From Marinobacterium profundum (GTDB lineage: Bacteria > Pseudomonadota > Gammaproteobacteria > Pseudomonadales > Balneatricaceae): DNA of 64,000 nucleotides. Positions 1 to 9,715 of this stretch are shown here, piece by piece; positions within the stretch are counted from its first letter, which is position 1; every line of letters starts with the position of its first letter. The notes beneath the pieces are model-generated. The model made no database searches. It saw nothing but the letters and a program-made list of their open reading frames with translations, and had not been told where the DNA came from. The DNA is taken from assembly GCF_001528745.1 (NCBI RefSeq), contig NZ_BCNS01000145.1:49200-113199 (forward strand), read 5' to 3'. The position numbers and the translations under genes were made by a program.

Positions 1-1
1 A

Positions 2-367
2 CAGGAACCGGTTAAGCGGTTACTGGCGGCGCACGACAACATCCACTTGATCGCCCCGCAGGACTACCTGCCTTTCGTCTACCTGATGAACCGCGCCCAT
101 ATCATCCTGACCGATTCCGGCGGCATCCAGGAGGAAGCGCCCTCCCTTGGCAAACCGGTACTGGTCATGCGCGACACCACCGAGCGGCCTGAGGCGATAG
201 AGGCCGGCACGGTAAAGTTGGTAGGAACGGATGTCGCAACTATTATCCGGGAGCTGAATACGCTTCTGACCGATCAGGATGCCTACAACGCCATGAGCTA
301 TGCACATAACCCCTACGGCGATGGGGAAGCCTGCCAGCGCATCCGCGATACTCTTGCCGCTCTCTGA
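2..367 (+). CDS. wecB: UDP-N-acetylglucosamine 2-epimerase, C-terminal part
   Basis: The gene runs in from the left edge, so only the last 121 residues are visible. WecB interconverts UDP-GlcNAc and UDP-ManNAc in the cytoplasm, and the product is oxidised by WecC, whose gene starts 18 bases downstream. The visible part holds the very conserved C-terminal block of the family: '[20 protein letters not shown]' followed by '[17 protein letters not shown]', which form the UDP-binding and catalytic face. Reading frame, stop and spacing are normal. The start lies outside the window. Epimerases of this family also occur as MnaA/Cap5P/RffE, and the name wecB rests on its pairing with wecC. Confidence 0.93.
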   Translation, partial: QEPVKRLLAAHDNIHLIAPQDYLPFVYLMNRAHIILTDSGGIQEEAPSLGKPVLVMRDTTERPEAIEAGTVKLVGTDVATIIRELNTLLTDQDAYNAMSYAHNPYGDGEACQRIRDTLAAL

Positions 368-385
368 TTTTGATTTAAGGACTTT

Positions 386-1666
386 ATGATGAATTTTGAA
401 ACCATTTCTGTAATCGGCCTGGGTTACATTGGTCTGCCAACTGCTGCTGTCTTCGCCTCGCGCAAGAAAAAGGTCATCGGCGTTGATGTCAATCAGCACG
501 CTGTCGATACCATCAATAAGGGCGAGATACATATAGTCGAGCCAGAGCTTGATATTGTCGTACATGCGGCCGTTACTGAGGGCTATCTGCGGGCCACTAC
601 CAAGCCGGAGCCCGCTGATGCCTTTCTGGTGGCGGTGCCTACGCCTTTCATCCATGATGCAACTGGCGGTACTCATAAGGCTGATTTGAGTTACATCAAA
701 TCCGCCAGCGAGTCTCTCGCATCGGTGCTGAAGAAAGGCGACCTGGTGGTTCTGGAATCAACCAGTCCCGTTGGCGCAACGGAGCAGATGGCGCAGTGGC
801 TGGCCCAGGCGCGCCCGGACCTGACCTTTCCGCAGACGCACGGTGAAGCATCCGATATTCGCATTGCCCATTGCCCGGAACGCGTGCTCCCGGGCCATGT
901 AGTGCGTGAGCTGGTGGAAAACGACAGGGTCATCGGTGGTATGACCCCGAAGTGTTCGGAAGCAGCAAAGGCGGTTTACAAGATCTTCGTACAGGGCGAG
1001 TGCGTCATTACTAATGCCCGTACAGCGGAAATGGCAAAACTCACGGAAAACAGCTCCCGAGATGTCAGTATCGCCTTCGCAAACGAGCTTTCGGTTATCT
1101 GCGCCAAGCTTGATATCAATGTATGGGAGTTGATCGCGCTGGCCAACCGTCATCCGCGCGTCAATATTCTGCAGCCGGGTGCTGGTGTCGGTGGGCACTG
1201 TATTGCTGTTGACCCCTGGTTTATCGTGGATTCCTGCCCCGAAGAGGCACGCCTGATCCGCACTGCCCGCGAAGTCAATGATGGCAAGCCGCTATGGGTG
1301 TTGGAGCAGGTGAGGGCTAAGCTAGAAGCCTATCACCAGGGGCACCCGGGTGCGACCCGCGCCGATATCACAGTGGCCTGCCTGGGCATTGCCTTTAAGC
1401 CTGATATTGATGATCTGCGCGAGAGCCCGGCGCTGGGAATCGCCGAGGCGGTTGCCGAACTGGGGTGTCAGGTACAGGTCGTCGAGCCCAATATTGAAGC
1501 CCTGCCGAAGCGGCTGCAAGGTGGGAATGTAGCTCTGGTTAGCTTCGATGAAGCCCTGACTCAGGCTGATGTCATTTGTGTGCTGGTTAAACACAAGCCG
1601 TTTATCGAGCAGGCTGACGCAGTGCGCCAGAAAGCCAGTGTCGTCGATGCCGTGGGTCTACTTTAA
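386..1666 (+). CDS. wecC: UDP-N-acetyl-D-mannosamine dehydrogenase
   Basis: This is a 426-residue NAD-dependent enzyme that oxidises UDP-ManNAc twice to UDP-ManNAcA, an acidic building block for capsule, O-antigen or enterobacterial common antigen. Residues 11-18 read GLGYIGLP, the Rossmann NAD loop. The catalytic cysteine is Cys272 in 'GVGGHCIAVDPW', and a UDP-binding C-terminal domain follows. Length is close to the usual 420. TAAGGA sits at 375-380, ahead of the ATG at 386 (a second ATG follows immediately). It forms a two-gene precursor unit with wecB at the head of the polysaccharide locus. Its intact catalytic cysteine contrasts with the degenerate paralogue at 33202-34479. Confidence 0.94.
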   Translation: MMNFETISVIGLGYIGLPTAAVFASRKKKVIGVDVNQHAVDTINKGEIHIVEPELDIVVHAAVTEGYLRATTKPEPADAFLVAVPTPFIHDATGGTHKADLSYIKSASESLASVLKKGDLVVLESTSPVGATEQMAQWLAQARPDLTFPQTHGEASDIRIAHCPERVLPGHVVRELVENDRVIGGMTPKCSEAAKAVYKIFVQGECVITNARTAEMAKLTENSSRDVSIAFANELSVICAKLDINVWELIALANRHPRVNILQPGAGVGGHCIAVDPWFIVDSCPEEARLIRTAREVNDGKPLWVLEQVRAKLEAYHQGHPGATRADITVACLGIAFKPDIDDLRESPALGIAEAVAELGCQVQVVEPNIEALPKRLQGGNVALVSFDEALTQADVICVLVKHKPFIEQADAVRQKASVVDAVGLL

Positions 1667-1700
1667 AAAGGTGGGTAGCTCCTAAAAAGAGGGTAGCTCC
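1664..1700 (+). repeat. Tandem repeat with ops-like core after wecC
   Basis: Two adjacent near-copies of a 19/18-base unit lie at 1664-1682 and 1683-1700, each ending in GGGTAGCTCC. The first copy contains the wecC stop codon. The core resembles the ops element (GGCGGTAGC) that recruits RfaH/NusG-type antiterminators to long polysaccharide operons, but it is not a perfect match. Function is inferred only. Confidence 0.45.
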
Positions 1701-1817
1701 TAGTAGCCTGCCTTTATACGTCGAGCAGCATCTAATCAGGATGCTGTTCGTAGTGAATAGAAAACCCCCATAACCGCATCAACGCTGGAGCCTGTTTCCG
1801 GTTGATCACCCTCCCCA

Positions 1818-1852
1818 CCTGGCCGTTATTCGACGCAAGAATAACGACCAGG
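1818..1852 (+). other. Strong hairpin in the leader of the four-module glycosyltransferase gene
   Basis: Arms at 1818-1831 and 1839-1852 pair over 14 bases with one C-A mismatch around a 7-base loop. No T-tract follows, so it is not a standard intrinsic terminator. It lies 41 bases ahead of the ATG at 1894 and downstream of the ops-like repeats. A pausing, attenuation or mRNA-stability role is possible. The rest of the 1667-1893 gap shows no gene. Confidence 0.6.
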
Positions 1853-1893
1853 CAAAAGTCTGTTGCTCTACATTCCTGGATTGCTCTTTATAA

Positions 1894-4800
1894 ATGGATA
1901 CTTTGATATATCAGGCCACTGAACTGGCCGGTCAGCCGTCTACCCCAATAAGTCCGATCGAAGGGCGTATTGCCTATGTTGTCAGTCATGGCGCCAGCTA
2001 TGCGAGCAATGGGTATGCAGTGCGCACCCAGGGCGTTGCGCAGGCACTGAATGGGCACGGCTTTGAGACGCTCTGTTTCGTAAGGCCAGGAAGGCCCTGG
2101 GAGCTGGGTGCCAGAAAAGGCAGCACTCGGCCAGAAATGACGGTAAAAGGCGTTCGCTATATCCATAGCCGCTGGCCGCACGACCGCGCCCCGAAAGACG
2201 AGAGTGAGCACCTGGAGGCCAGCGTTGAGCGCTTTATCGAGCTGTTTCGCGTCTACCGCCCCGCGGTGGTAGTCGCAGCATCCAACTATATAGTAGGGCT
2301 GCCCGCCTGGGTCGCCGCCAAGCGCCTGGGTTTGCCGTTCTACAACGAGGTGAGAGGGTTCTGGGAGCTGTCGCGAGCTGCCCGCGAACCTGTATTTGAA
2401 AAGATGGCAGCGTTCAAGCAGGAAACCGAACGCGACACCTTCGTGGCCAAGCAGGCGCCAAAGGTGTTCACACTCAATCACCCCATGAAGGAAGAGCTGA
2501 TCAGGCGTGGCGTTGACGCCAGTCGTATTGACATCATGCCCAACGGGGTAAACGAGCTGCCGGATATCAAACCCGCTGACCCGGCGCTTAAAGTCAGTCT
2601 TGGCATCGAAGCAGGGGACAAGGTGTTGGGGTATGTGGGCAGCTTCAACCCCTATGAAGGGTTGGATACATTGATTGAAGCCTGTGCGGACCTGGTCAAA
2701 CAGGGCGAGCCGATCAAGCTTCTACTGGTAGGTGATGATCAGCCAGTAACCACTGCCACTGGTTCCGTAACTAAGCTCGGCGAACAGCCCTGGCTGATTC
2801 AGGTGGGCCGTGTTCCACATGAGCAGGTGAGTGACTACTATGCGCTGATTGACCTGGTGGTGATTCCTCGTAAGAAGCTGCCTGTATGTGAACTTGTTCC
2901 GCCAATGAAGGCAGTGGAGGCGCTCTCTTTCCAAAAAGCAGTCGTTGTTTCAGATATCGCTCCACTGGCGGAGTTCGCAAAACACTATTCCCAGATAAGT
3001 ACATTTAAGGCTGATAATACCCAGTCCCTTGCAGCTAGCCTCAAGGATTGTCTGGGCAAGGCCAAAAAGACCCAGTCCAATCTGGCCGAGCTGAGCTTTA
3101 GCTGCGCTGTTACGCCACTGGCGAAGGGGTTGGGTGCTCCAATCCAGCAAAGCATGCCTGTCGCTCCTCTGCGTGCTGGCAAGGCTGCCAAGGTCGATCT
3201 GGATAAGTGCGATTATCAAACCGCCAGTCAGCTGTTTTATAAAGAGGGCAACCTGAATGAAACTCTGCAGATATTGAACCACCTGCTGCAGAAGAAGGTT
3301 AAGTTCGATAAAGCCCAACGTGATTTTCATGAGTTTGTTAAAGGCTTGGCGCGCCTGCAGGGCGGCTGGCAGCTGCCACCGCGCCAACCCAATGCAGGCC
3401 TGCTGACACGCCGCAAACAGCTGCTTTACTGCCTGCACCAGTCAGTGCCGCATACCACTAATGGGTACTCAACCCGCTCTCATGGTATTGCCACAGGGTT
3501 ACAGCACGCCGGCTGGAAAGTCAGTGCAAGTACCCGTACAGGCTTCCCTTGGGATTCCAATATCAAGGTAGCGGGAAAGGGCTACCACCTGGAGCAAGTG
3601 GACGGTGTTACCTATACCGCCGCTGCCGGCTGGAGTCTTAGCAAAACCCCGTTGGATCGTTATCTGGCGGAAGCCGCCGATCACTTCCTGCGTGAAGCAC
3701 AGACCTGTGGTGCTGAGGTGATCGTCGCGGCTTCCAACCATATCACTGCGTTGCCGGCGCTGATGGCGGCCAGGCGACTGGGCTTGCCGTTCGTCTATGA
3801 GGTGCGCGGGCTCTGGGAGGTCACTCAGGCATCTACACAACCGGAGTGGATGGACTCCGACCGTTACCATTTGATGAAGGCACTGGAGGCACACACAGCA
3901 CGGGAAGCGGATCTTGTGATTACGCTGACCGAAGAACTGGCCGATGAGCTGGTGCAGCGCGGTACCCAGCGTGAACGAATCAAAGTGGTCCCCAATGCAG
4001 TGGATGCAACCCGCTTTACCCCCAGGCCGGCAGCCCCTGAGATTCTTAAGCAGCTCAACCTCAAGGCTGGCGTGCCGGTAATCGGCTACGCTGGCAGTAC
4101 TGTGGCTTATGAAGGCCTGGAATTGCTGCTGGAAGCTCTAGCCGAGCTAAAAAAGGCCGGTATCAGCTTCTACTTCGTCCTGGTGGGTGATGGCAAAGTG
4201 ATCGATACCGTTAAAGCCAAAGCTAAAGAACTCAAGATCGAAGAGGCCTGCCGCTTCACGGGGCGTATCCCGTTTGATCAGGTGCCGCATTATCTCGCCT
4301 GCATGGATATCATGCCGATCCCGCGTCTGTCTTCAGCCGTTACCGAGATGGTTTCCCCGCTCAAGCCGCTGGAAGCGATGGCGATGGGCAAAGCCGTAGT
4401 GCTGTCAGATGTCTCGCCGCATGCAGTCTTTGCCGGCAACAACGAGCGTGGTCGCCTGTTTAGCAAGGATAACCTTGCCTCCCTTAGGGATACACTGAAG
4501 GAGCTGATTGCCAGTCCAGAGGAACGTGAGCGACTGGGTAAGGCGGCACGTGCGTGGATAGAGCAGGAACGCACCTGGAACCGGGTTACTGATAATTACA
4601 GCCGGGCCATTGATGAGCTGTTGGCGAATCGGCAGCCGATAGCGGCTGATAAAAACTTGCAACAGATCACTCTGGGCCTGATCGCCGACCAATTTACCAC
4701 CGATACTCTGCGCAGTGCGGTCAAAGTAGTGCGCCTGTCACCCGACAACTGGCGGCAGGAACTGCAGCATCAGCCGATTGATGCACTTTTTGTGGAATCC

Positions 4801-7101
4801 GCCTGGAAGGGCAACGAGGGGCAGTGGCACCGTAAGGTGGGCTACTACAGTGATGAAGAGTTCGCTGATCTCAAGGTATTGTTGTCGCACTGTCGCAACG
4901 ACGGCATACCCACGCTGTTCTGGAACAAGGAAGACCCGGTTCACTTTGACCGCTTCCGCAAAGCTGCGAGCCTGTGTGATCACGTCTTTACGACCGATAG
5001 TCGCCGGATTATTCCCTATCTGTCCACGCCGGATGCCGTCACTCGAACGGTCAGCGGTTGTCCTTTCTATGCGTCGCCCAAGATCCACAACCTGTTGCCT
5101 TCAACACGGGCATGGCAGCCAACTGCGGCCTATGGTGGCACTTACTACGGCGAACGCTACCCGGAACGTACCGAGTACATGGACAAGATCATGAGTGCGG
5201 CTGCGCCCTTAGGCTTGACCATCTACGACCGCCAGCACGGCGACTCGGAATCCCCCTACAAATACCCAGGCGGTCTAGGCGGCTATGTCGCCGGCAGCCT
5301 CAGTTACGAAGAGATGATCCAGGCCTACAAGGCCCACCCTGTGCAGATCAACGTCAACTCGGTACTCGACTCCCCCACCATGTTCTCACGCCGGGTGATG
5401 GAAGCGGCGGCCTGTGGCTCGCCGATCATCTCTGGCCCGGCTCTGGGCATGAACCGCTATCTGGAAGGGGCAGGCCAGGTGGTACAGACCGAAAGCGAAG
5501 CGGCTCAGGTGCTGGAAAACCTGCAGCACCATCCCGCCTACCGCTGGCGCCTGGCCCTGAAAGGGGCGCGGGCGGTGATGCGTGCGCATACAACCGGGTT
5601 CCGCCTCGCCCAGATGCTCAGGACCGCCGGTATGGTAATTAAGGCACCGGAACTACACAGCATTCTGCTGTACACCCTGGAGCTTACCGAAACCGCAGCT
5701 GATCGACTGTTGGCACAGACTGTAAAACCGGCAAGTGTGGTTTGTGAGCGCTGCCGGCCTGCCGACAGAGCCAAACTGGAAGCTGCTGGCATAGGGTGCC
5801 AATCGCCAGAACAGATTGTTCTGAATTCCAGCCAGCAAGTGCTGCTTGCCACCCCAGGAGCCTTGGAAAACCTGGAGCCTGAGGATATTGAGGACCTGGC
5901 CTGGGCAGCCAGTTATGCGCCTCAGAATCGCATCGGATTTGTACATGATACTGTAGTGGCAGAAAACCAGTGGCCGGGCGTAGCACTGGAAAGCAAGCAG
6001 ATTGATATAGGCCTGCAGCTGCTGCACGATATTCAGCCACAGCGCCTGCAGGAGCTCACCAGCTGGGCCGAGCAACAGCCGACGCTGGCTTTGAGAAAAC
6101 CGCCTCGAGCCTATGAACAGGCGCCCAATATAGCACCGAAGAAAACAGTGGTAATTGCCGGGCACGACCTCAAGTTCATCAAGCCGTTCTATCCTTACTT
6201 TACCCAAGAGGGTAATCGAATCCTGCTTGATTTCTGGAATGGCCATAATCAGCATAACGAAACCGCCAGTCAGCGGCTGGTGGAGCAGGCCGACACAGTG
6301 TTCTGTGAATGGATGTTGGGCAATGCCATCTGGTACGGCAAGCACAAGCGAAAAGGCCAGAAGTTGGTAGGGCGGCTACACGCCCAGGAGTTGCGCAGTG
6401 CACTGTTTGACAAGGTGCCGTTCGAACAGTTTGAAACGGTACTTTTTGTCGGCCCTCACATGCTGCGCCAGGGCGTTGCCAAGAATCCGATACTGAAGAA
6501 GAACGGCAGCGTGGTGTACAACGGCGTGGATGTTGAAGGGCTGCAAGCCGTGCCGCGCAAACCCACTAATGAGAAGGTGCTCGGCATGGTGGGAATTGTG
6601 CCGCAGAGTAAGCGGCTGGATCGCGCTTTGGACATTCTCAAGGAGTTGCGCAAGGAAGATGGCGATTACACCCTGCGCATCAAAGGCAAGCGACCGGAAG
6701 ATTATCCCTGGATGGCCAACCGCCCCGAGGAAATGGCCTGGTACGAGCAGCAGTACAGCCGGCTGGAAGAAGACCTGCTGTTGAAAGGTGCCGTCATTTT
6801 CGATCCCCACGGTAACGATATGCCGGAGTGGTATGCCGGCATCGATTATGTGCTCTCGACCAGTGACTTTGAAAGCTTCCACTTTACCATTGCCGATGGC
6901 GCCGCGGCAGGCTGTACGCCGGTCATATTGCCTTGGGAAGGTGCGGATGAGATCTATCCGAAAGAGTGGGTCTACCCTGATATCAAAGTCGCTGCGAAGG
7001 GCATAAAAGCCGGGTCTGGTGATCGGCTTAGAATAAAAGAATTTGCCAAGTCAAAATTTGATATTAACGTCACTTTCGATTATTTTATAAAACTTATCTA
7101 G
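1894..7101 (+). CDS. Giant glycosyltransferase with four GT modules
   Basis: This 1735-residue cytoplasmic protein probably adds several sugars of the polysaccharide repeat. Module 1 (about 25-400) and module 2 (about 510-910) are related GT4 domains. Each has a 'SNGYAVRTQG' or 'TNGYSTRSHG' N-terminal loop, a 'GYVGSFNPYEGL' or 'GYAGSTVAYEGL' hinge, and a 'P.K..EA' nucleotide-sugar site. Module 3 (about 930-1260) resembles CgeB-type transferases ('LFWNKEDPVHFDRF', 'RRVMEAAACGSPII'). Module 4 (about 1395-1710) is another GT-B fold with 'GMVGIVPQSKRLDRAL' and 'STSDFESFHFTIADG'. A weak helical spacer lies at about 440-500. The start ATG has no strong Shine-Dalgarno. The last 30 residues are AT-rich, marking the edge of the next block. 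Acceptor and sugars cannot be told from sequence. Confidence 0.88.
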   Translation: MDTLIYQATELAGQPSTPISPIEGRIAYVVSHGASYASNGYAVRTQGVAQALNGHGFETLCFVRPGRPWELGARKGSTRPEMTVKGVRYIHSRWPHDRAPKDESEHLEASVERFIELFRVYRPAVVVAASNYIVGLPAWVAAKRLGLPFYNEVRGFWELSRAAREPVFEKMAAFKQETERDTFVAKQAPKVFTLNHPMKEELIRRGVDASRIDIMPNGVNELPDIKPADPALKVSLGIEAGDKVLGYVGSFNPYEGLDTLIEACADLVKQGEPIKLLLVGDDQPVTTATGSVTKLGEQPWLIQVGRVPHEQVSDYYALIDLVVIPRKKLPVCELVPPMKAVEALSFQKAVVVSDIAPLAEFAKHYSQISTFKADNTQSLAASLKDCLGKAKKTQSNLAELSFSCAVTPLAKGLGAPIQQSMPVAPLRAGKAAKVDLDKCDYQTASQLFYKEGNLNETLQILNHLLQKKVKFDKAQRDFHEFVKGLARLQGGWQLPPRQPNAGLLTRRKQLLYCLHQSVPHTTNGYSTRSHGIATGLQHAGWKVSASTRTGFPWDSNIKVAGKGYHLEQVDGVTYTAAAGWSLSKTPLDRYLAEAADHFLREAQTCGAEVIVAASNHITALPALMAARRLGLPFVYEVRGLWEVTQASTQPEWMDSDRYHLMKALEAHTAREADLVITLTEELADELVQRGTQRERIKVVPNAVDATRFTPRPAAPEILKQLNLKAGVPVIGYAGSTVAYEGLELLLEALAELKKAGISFYFVLVGDGKVIDTVKAKAKELKIEEACRFTGRIPFDQVPHYLACMDIMPIPRLSSAVTEMVSPLKPLEAMAMGKAVVLSDVSPHAVFAGNNERGRLFSKDNLASLRDTLKELIASPEERERLGKAARAWIEQERTWNRVTDNYSRAIDELLANRQPIAADKNLQQITLGLIADQFTTDTLRSAVKVVRLSPDNWRQELQHQPIDALFVESAWKGNEGQWHRKVGYYSDEEFADLKVLLSHCRNDGIPTLFWNKEDPVHFDRFRKAASLCDHVFTTDSRRIIPYLSTPDAVTRTVSGCPFYASPKIHNLLPSTRAWQPTAAYGGTYYGERYPERTEYMDKIMSAAAPLGLTIYDRQHGDSESPYKYPGGLGGYVAGSLSYEEMIQAYKAHPVQINVNSVLDSPTMFSRRVMEAAACGSPIISGPALGMNRYLEGAGQVVQTESEAAQVLENLQHHPAYRWRLALKGARAVMRAHTTGFRLAQMLRTAGMVIKAPELHSILLYTLELTETAADRLLAQTVKPASVVCERCRPADRAKLEAAGIGCQSPEQIVLNSSQQVLLATPGALENLEPEDIEDLAWAASYAPQNRIGFVHDTVVAENQWPGVALESKQIDIGLQLLHDIQPQRLQELTSWAEQQPTLALRKPPRAYEQAPNIAPKKTVVIAGHDLKFIKPFYPYFTQEGNRILLDFWNGHNQHNETASQRLVEQADTVFCEWMLGNAIWYGKHKRKGQKLVGRLHAQELRSALFDKVPFEQFETVLFVGPHMLRQGVAKNPILKKNGSVVYNGVDVEGLQAVPRKPTNEKVLGMVGIVPQSKRLDRALDILKELRKEDGDYTLRIKGKRPEDYPWMANRPEEMAWYEQQYSRLEEDLLLKGAVIFDPHGNDMPEWYAGIDYVLSTSDFESFHFTIADGAAAGCTPVILPWEGADEIYPKEWVYPDIKVAAKGIKAGSGDRLRIKEFAKSKFDINVTFDYFIKLI

Positions 7102-7119
7102 TAAGGCTTGCTGTAGAAA

Positions 7120-7809
7120 ATGGATACGCAAAGAATTGAAATTGAGGTGAGCGGTCGAAATTTTGTTTTTTACTTCACGCCTGCTCAGGATAAAGATAAG
7201 CCTATATTGTTTATATTTCACGGGCATGGCTATTCATCAACGCCATCGGGTTTTAAAAGCCCTAATTGGAATGTTGTGTGTCCAATGGATAATTATGGCT
7301 ACGAAGGGCTGGGGTCTTGGTATCTAGGAGAAAGTGGAGATCTATTTTGGGTGGATGCTATGGCAGAGATCCTACGTTATGTAAGAGAGTATGCAGGCAA
7401 TGGCAGGCTTTATATGTGGGGCTCTAGTATGGGCGGCTATGCCAGTATTCTCTACGGGCACCTGTTAGGGGCTCGTGCGATATATGCTAATGTTCCTCAG
7501 ACCCTGCTTTTGGGGTCCAAGTACTCTTGTAATGGAATGTTTAAGTTTTTTTCCCCTATCTTCAATGGAAACGAACAGAGTGAGTATAATGATTTAAAGA
7601 AAATTTTGATTCTAAGAACGTCATGCAAATATTTTTTATGCTTCAACCAGCTTGAAGGATCAAACTATTTATCTGAACAAGGTCTTGATTTTATAACTCA
7701 TTTGCATTCGTTCAAACAGCCCATGTATGTAGAAATTAGGCCTCAGTCCGCTCATGGGAAAAATCATGGTGTGAGTGAGGCTATTTCGTTATTTAAGAAA
7801 TATAACTAA
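7120..7809 (+). CDS. Alpha/beta-hydrolase fold protein
   Basis: This is a 229-residue protein with a recognisable alpha/beta-hydrolase layout. 'FIFHGHGYSS' near residue 32 could form the oxyanion loop. 'WGSSMGGYAS' near residue 106 is the nucleophile elbow with its serine, and 'SAHGKNHG' near the C-terminus offers the catalytic histidine. There is no signal peptide, so it is probably cytoplasmic. Relatives occur in capsule loci as accessory hydrolases or esterases acting on modified sugars or lipid intermediates, but the substrate is unknown. It lies 18 bases after the giant glycosyltransferase gene and 31 before a sulfotransferase, inside the AT-rich block. Confidence 0.65.
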   Translation: MDTQRIEIEVSGRNFVFYFTPAQDKDKPILFIFHGHGYSSTPSGFKSPNWNVVCPMDNYGYEGLGSWYLGESGDLFWVDAMAEILRYVREYAGNGRLYMWGSSMGGYASILYGHLLGARAIYANVPQTLLLGSKYSCNGMFKFFSPIFNGNEQSEYNDLKKILILRTSCKYFLCFNQLEGSNYLSEQGLDFITHLHSFKQPMYVEIRPQSAHGKNHGVSEAISLFKKYN

Positions 7810-7840
7810 TAGAATTTTAGAGTAGGTTGAAGTATAAAAT

Positions 7841-8872
7841 ATGAAGTTATATCTGCATATCGGAATGCCAAAGTCGGCATCAAGTACAATTCAAAATTTC
7901 ATTTATGAATCTAGAAATGAACTGTCCGTAAGGGATTTTTTGATACCTGATTTTTTAGGAAAGAAAAATCATAGGATGATTTTTAGTTTTCTGAAAGGTA
8001 AGTTTGGTGAGTATGATGCAGGAATATATTTAAGAAATGCAAAAGACGGAAATGAAAAAAATAAAATAATATCTCGAGTTGAAGCGAATATTAAAAAATT
8101 TCTTGAAGCTGGGCAGGATTATAATAAAGTAATTATTTCATGTGAGCAGTTGGCATCGCTGGGTCAGAGGGAAATACAATACCTTTATGATTTCATTAGC
8201 CCATATTTTTCATCCATTTCAGTGATAGTTTATTTTCGTCGTCAGGATCTAATGGCTGTTAGTGGATATAATACTCAAGTTATATCAGGGCGCTATAAGT
8301 TGTTTCATGACTCGTTTTCTTTTTCAAGTACACCAACTCCGGCTTTTTTATATGATAAAATTTTGCAGAAATGGTCTAATGTTTTCGGAGAGTCAGTTAT
8401 AAAAGTAAGAACTCTAGATCCCGAATATACGATTTCTGGCAATGTTATTTCAGATTTTCAAGATGCTATTGGGGTTAGTTTTCCTGTATCCAAAAGTGCT
8501 GAGACGAAAGAAAACTCTTCATTATCAGCAGCGACACTCGAGTTTGTGCGTTGTCTAAATGAAAGACTTTCTAAAGAAAATTTGGACTTGTATAAGCAAG
8601 CTGGTATATCAGGTATAACTCAGCCTTATGCTAAAAAGGCAAAACAATTGCATGCAAGATTCTATCCGGGGCGAGAGAGTGCCGAAAGGTTTTATGGGCT
8701 GTTTGATCAAAGTAATCGTATGGTAGCGAATAAATGGCTTGGTAGGAATGATTTGTTTTCTGGTGATTTTAGTATGTATCCAGAAGAAACAATAGCTCCT
8801 ACAGACGCTGAAGTGAAAGATGCAGCTATTGAATTCTTGGTAGCATTGCTTACTTCTGGTGACAGGGACTGA
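7841..8872 (+). CDS. PAPS-dependent sulfotransferase-like protein
   Basis: This 343-residue protein begins 'MKLYLHIGMPKSASSTIQ', in which GMPKSASST is the 5'-phosphosulfate-binding loop of PAPS sulfotransferases. A probable 3'-phosphate-binding strand-helix follows at about 126-150 ('VYFRRQDLMAVSGYN'). It would move sulfate from PAPS to a sugar hydroxyl or amine of the polysaccharide. It belongs to the divergent bacterial surface-polysaccharide group, and the fold call rests on these two motifs. Codon use is strongly AT-biased. The next gene starts six bases after its stop, so the two are probably co-translated. PAPS can come from cysD-cysNC at 26.4-30.1 kb. Confidence 0.72.
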   Translation: MKLYLHIGMPKSASSTIQNFIYESRNELSVRDFLIPDFLGKKNHRMIFSFLKGKFGEYDAGIYLRNAKDGNEKNKIISRVEANIKKFLEAGQDYNKVIISCEQLASLGQREIQYLYDFISPYFSSISVIVYFRRQDLMAVSGYNTQVISGRYKLFHDSFSFSSTPTPAFLYDKILQKWSNVFGESVIKVRTLDPEYTISGNVISDFQDAIGVSFPVSKSAETKENSSLSAATLEFVRCLNERLSKENLDLYKQAGISGITQPYAKKAKQLHARFYPGRESAERFYGLFDQSNRMVANKWLGRNDLFSGDFSMYPEETIAPTDAEVKDAAIEFLVALLTSGDRD

Positions 8873-8878
8873 ATTGAT

Positions 8879-9505
8879 ATGTCGAAAAATGAAAATTCTG
8901 TTGAAAAGATAATCTCCATTTTCGGTGATTTACTGGATTCTCCATTACCGTCAGTAACGGATATATGGGAGGTAGCACAAGCTAAATTGAATAGCGGGGA
9001 TTTAAAAGAGGCGAATAAATGTTATCAGCTAAATCACTTGTTACATAATTCACATGTGCCAAATTCTTCGAAAATTGGAAAAGGTGTAAAGTTTGCTTAT
9101 GGTGGTATAGGATTGATTATCCATAACGACTGTGAAATACGAGATTATGCGGTAATTGGTTCCAATGTGACGATTGGTGGGCGGGCTAGATCAAAGTATA
9201 GAATATCAGAAGATGGCAAAAGAGTTTATGTGCCCTTGATTGATAAGTACGCTTATGTCGCAACCGGTGCTGTAATTTTAGGAGGTGTGACAATAGGAAG
9301 TATGAGTATTGTTGGAGCTAACGCTGTTGTAATACAGGATGTCCCGCATTTATCGATTGTGGCAGGTAGTCCTTCAAAAATTATTGGTAAAATAACTGTC
9401 GATAATTGCTTAAGTTATAAGAGTACCTTTTCTATTTTTAGAAATGTATCTGATGGAGCGTATGTAGATATCGTCAAGTCTATCGAACAGTCTAAGTCAT
9501 TATAG
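8879..9505 (+). CDS. Hexapeptide-repeat acetyltransferase (serine acetyltransferase-like)
   Basis: This 208-residue protein has a C-terminal left-handed beta-helix made of [LIV]-G-x-x-x-x repeats from about residue 70 to 170: 'IIHNDCEIRDYAVIGSN', 'ATGAVILGGVTIGSMS', 'IVAGSPSKIIG'. The layout is that of CysE-like and WbbJ-like O-acetyltransferases, which use acetyl-CoA. In this setting it probably acetylates a sugar of the repeat unit rather than serine, because it lacks a typical full CysE N-terminal domain and lies between sulfotransferase genes. AT-rich. A 210-base, very AT-rich gap (9506-9715) with no recognisable gene follows. Confidence 0.7.
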   Translation: MSKNENSVEKIISIFGDLLDSPLPSVTDIWEVAQAKLNSGDLKEANKCYQLNHLLHNSHVPNSSKIGKGVKFAYGGIGLIIHNDCEIRDYAVIGSNVTIGGRARSKYRISEDGKRVYVPLIDKYAYVATGAVILGGVTIGSMSIVGANAVVIQDVPHLSIVAGSPSKIIGKITVDNCLSYKSTFSIFRNVSDGAYVDIVKSIEQSKSL

Positions 9506-9715
9506 TCTTCTTTGGCTTGGAATGGCGGAATAGATACGGTACTTGGCTTTTAAACGCTATTTTGTGTGTAATAAAATAAGTAAGCGAATTGTAGGCAGTG
9601 TGCTAACACATTTTGGACCTTAATGTATAACGTGTTTTTGTTAAATAAGTGATTGTCGGTGGTAGTTTAGTTTATGCATTTTGGTATTTAGTTTTTTAGT
9701 TATTGGGAATCAGAA

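Noticed and set aside
1888..2481. Minus-strand open frames inside the giant glycosyltransferase gene
   Set aside because: GC-rich third positions of the real + strand gene keep the opposite frames open; no family motif or ribosome site.
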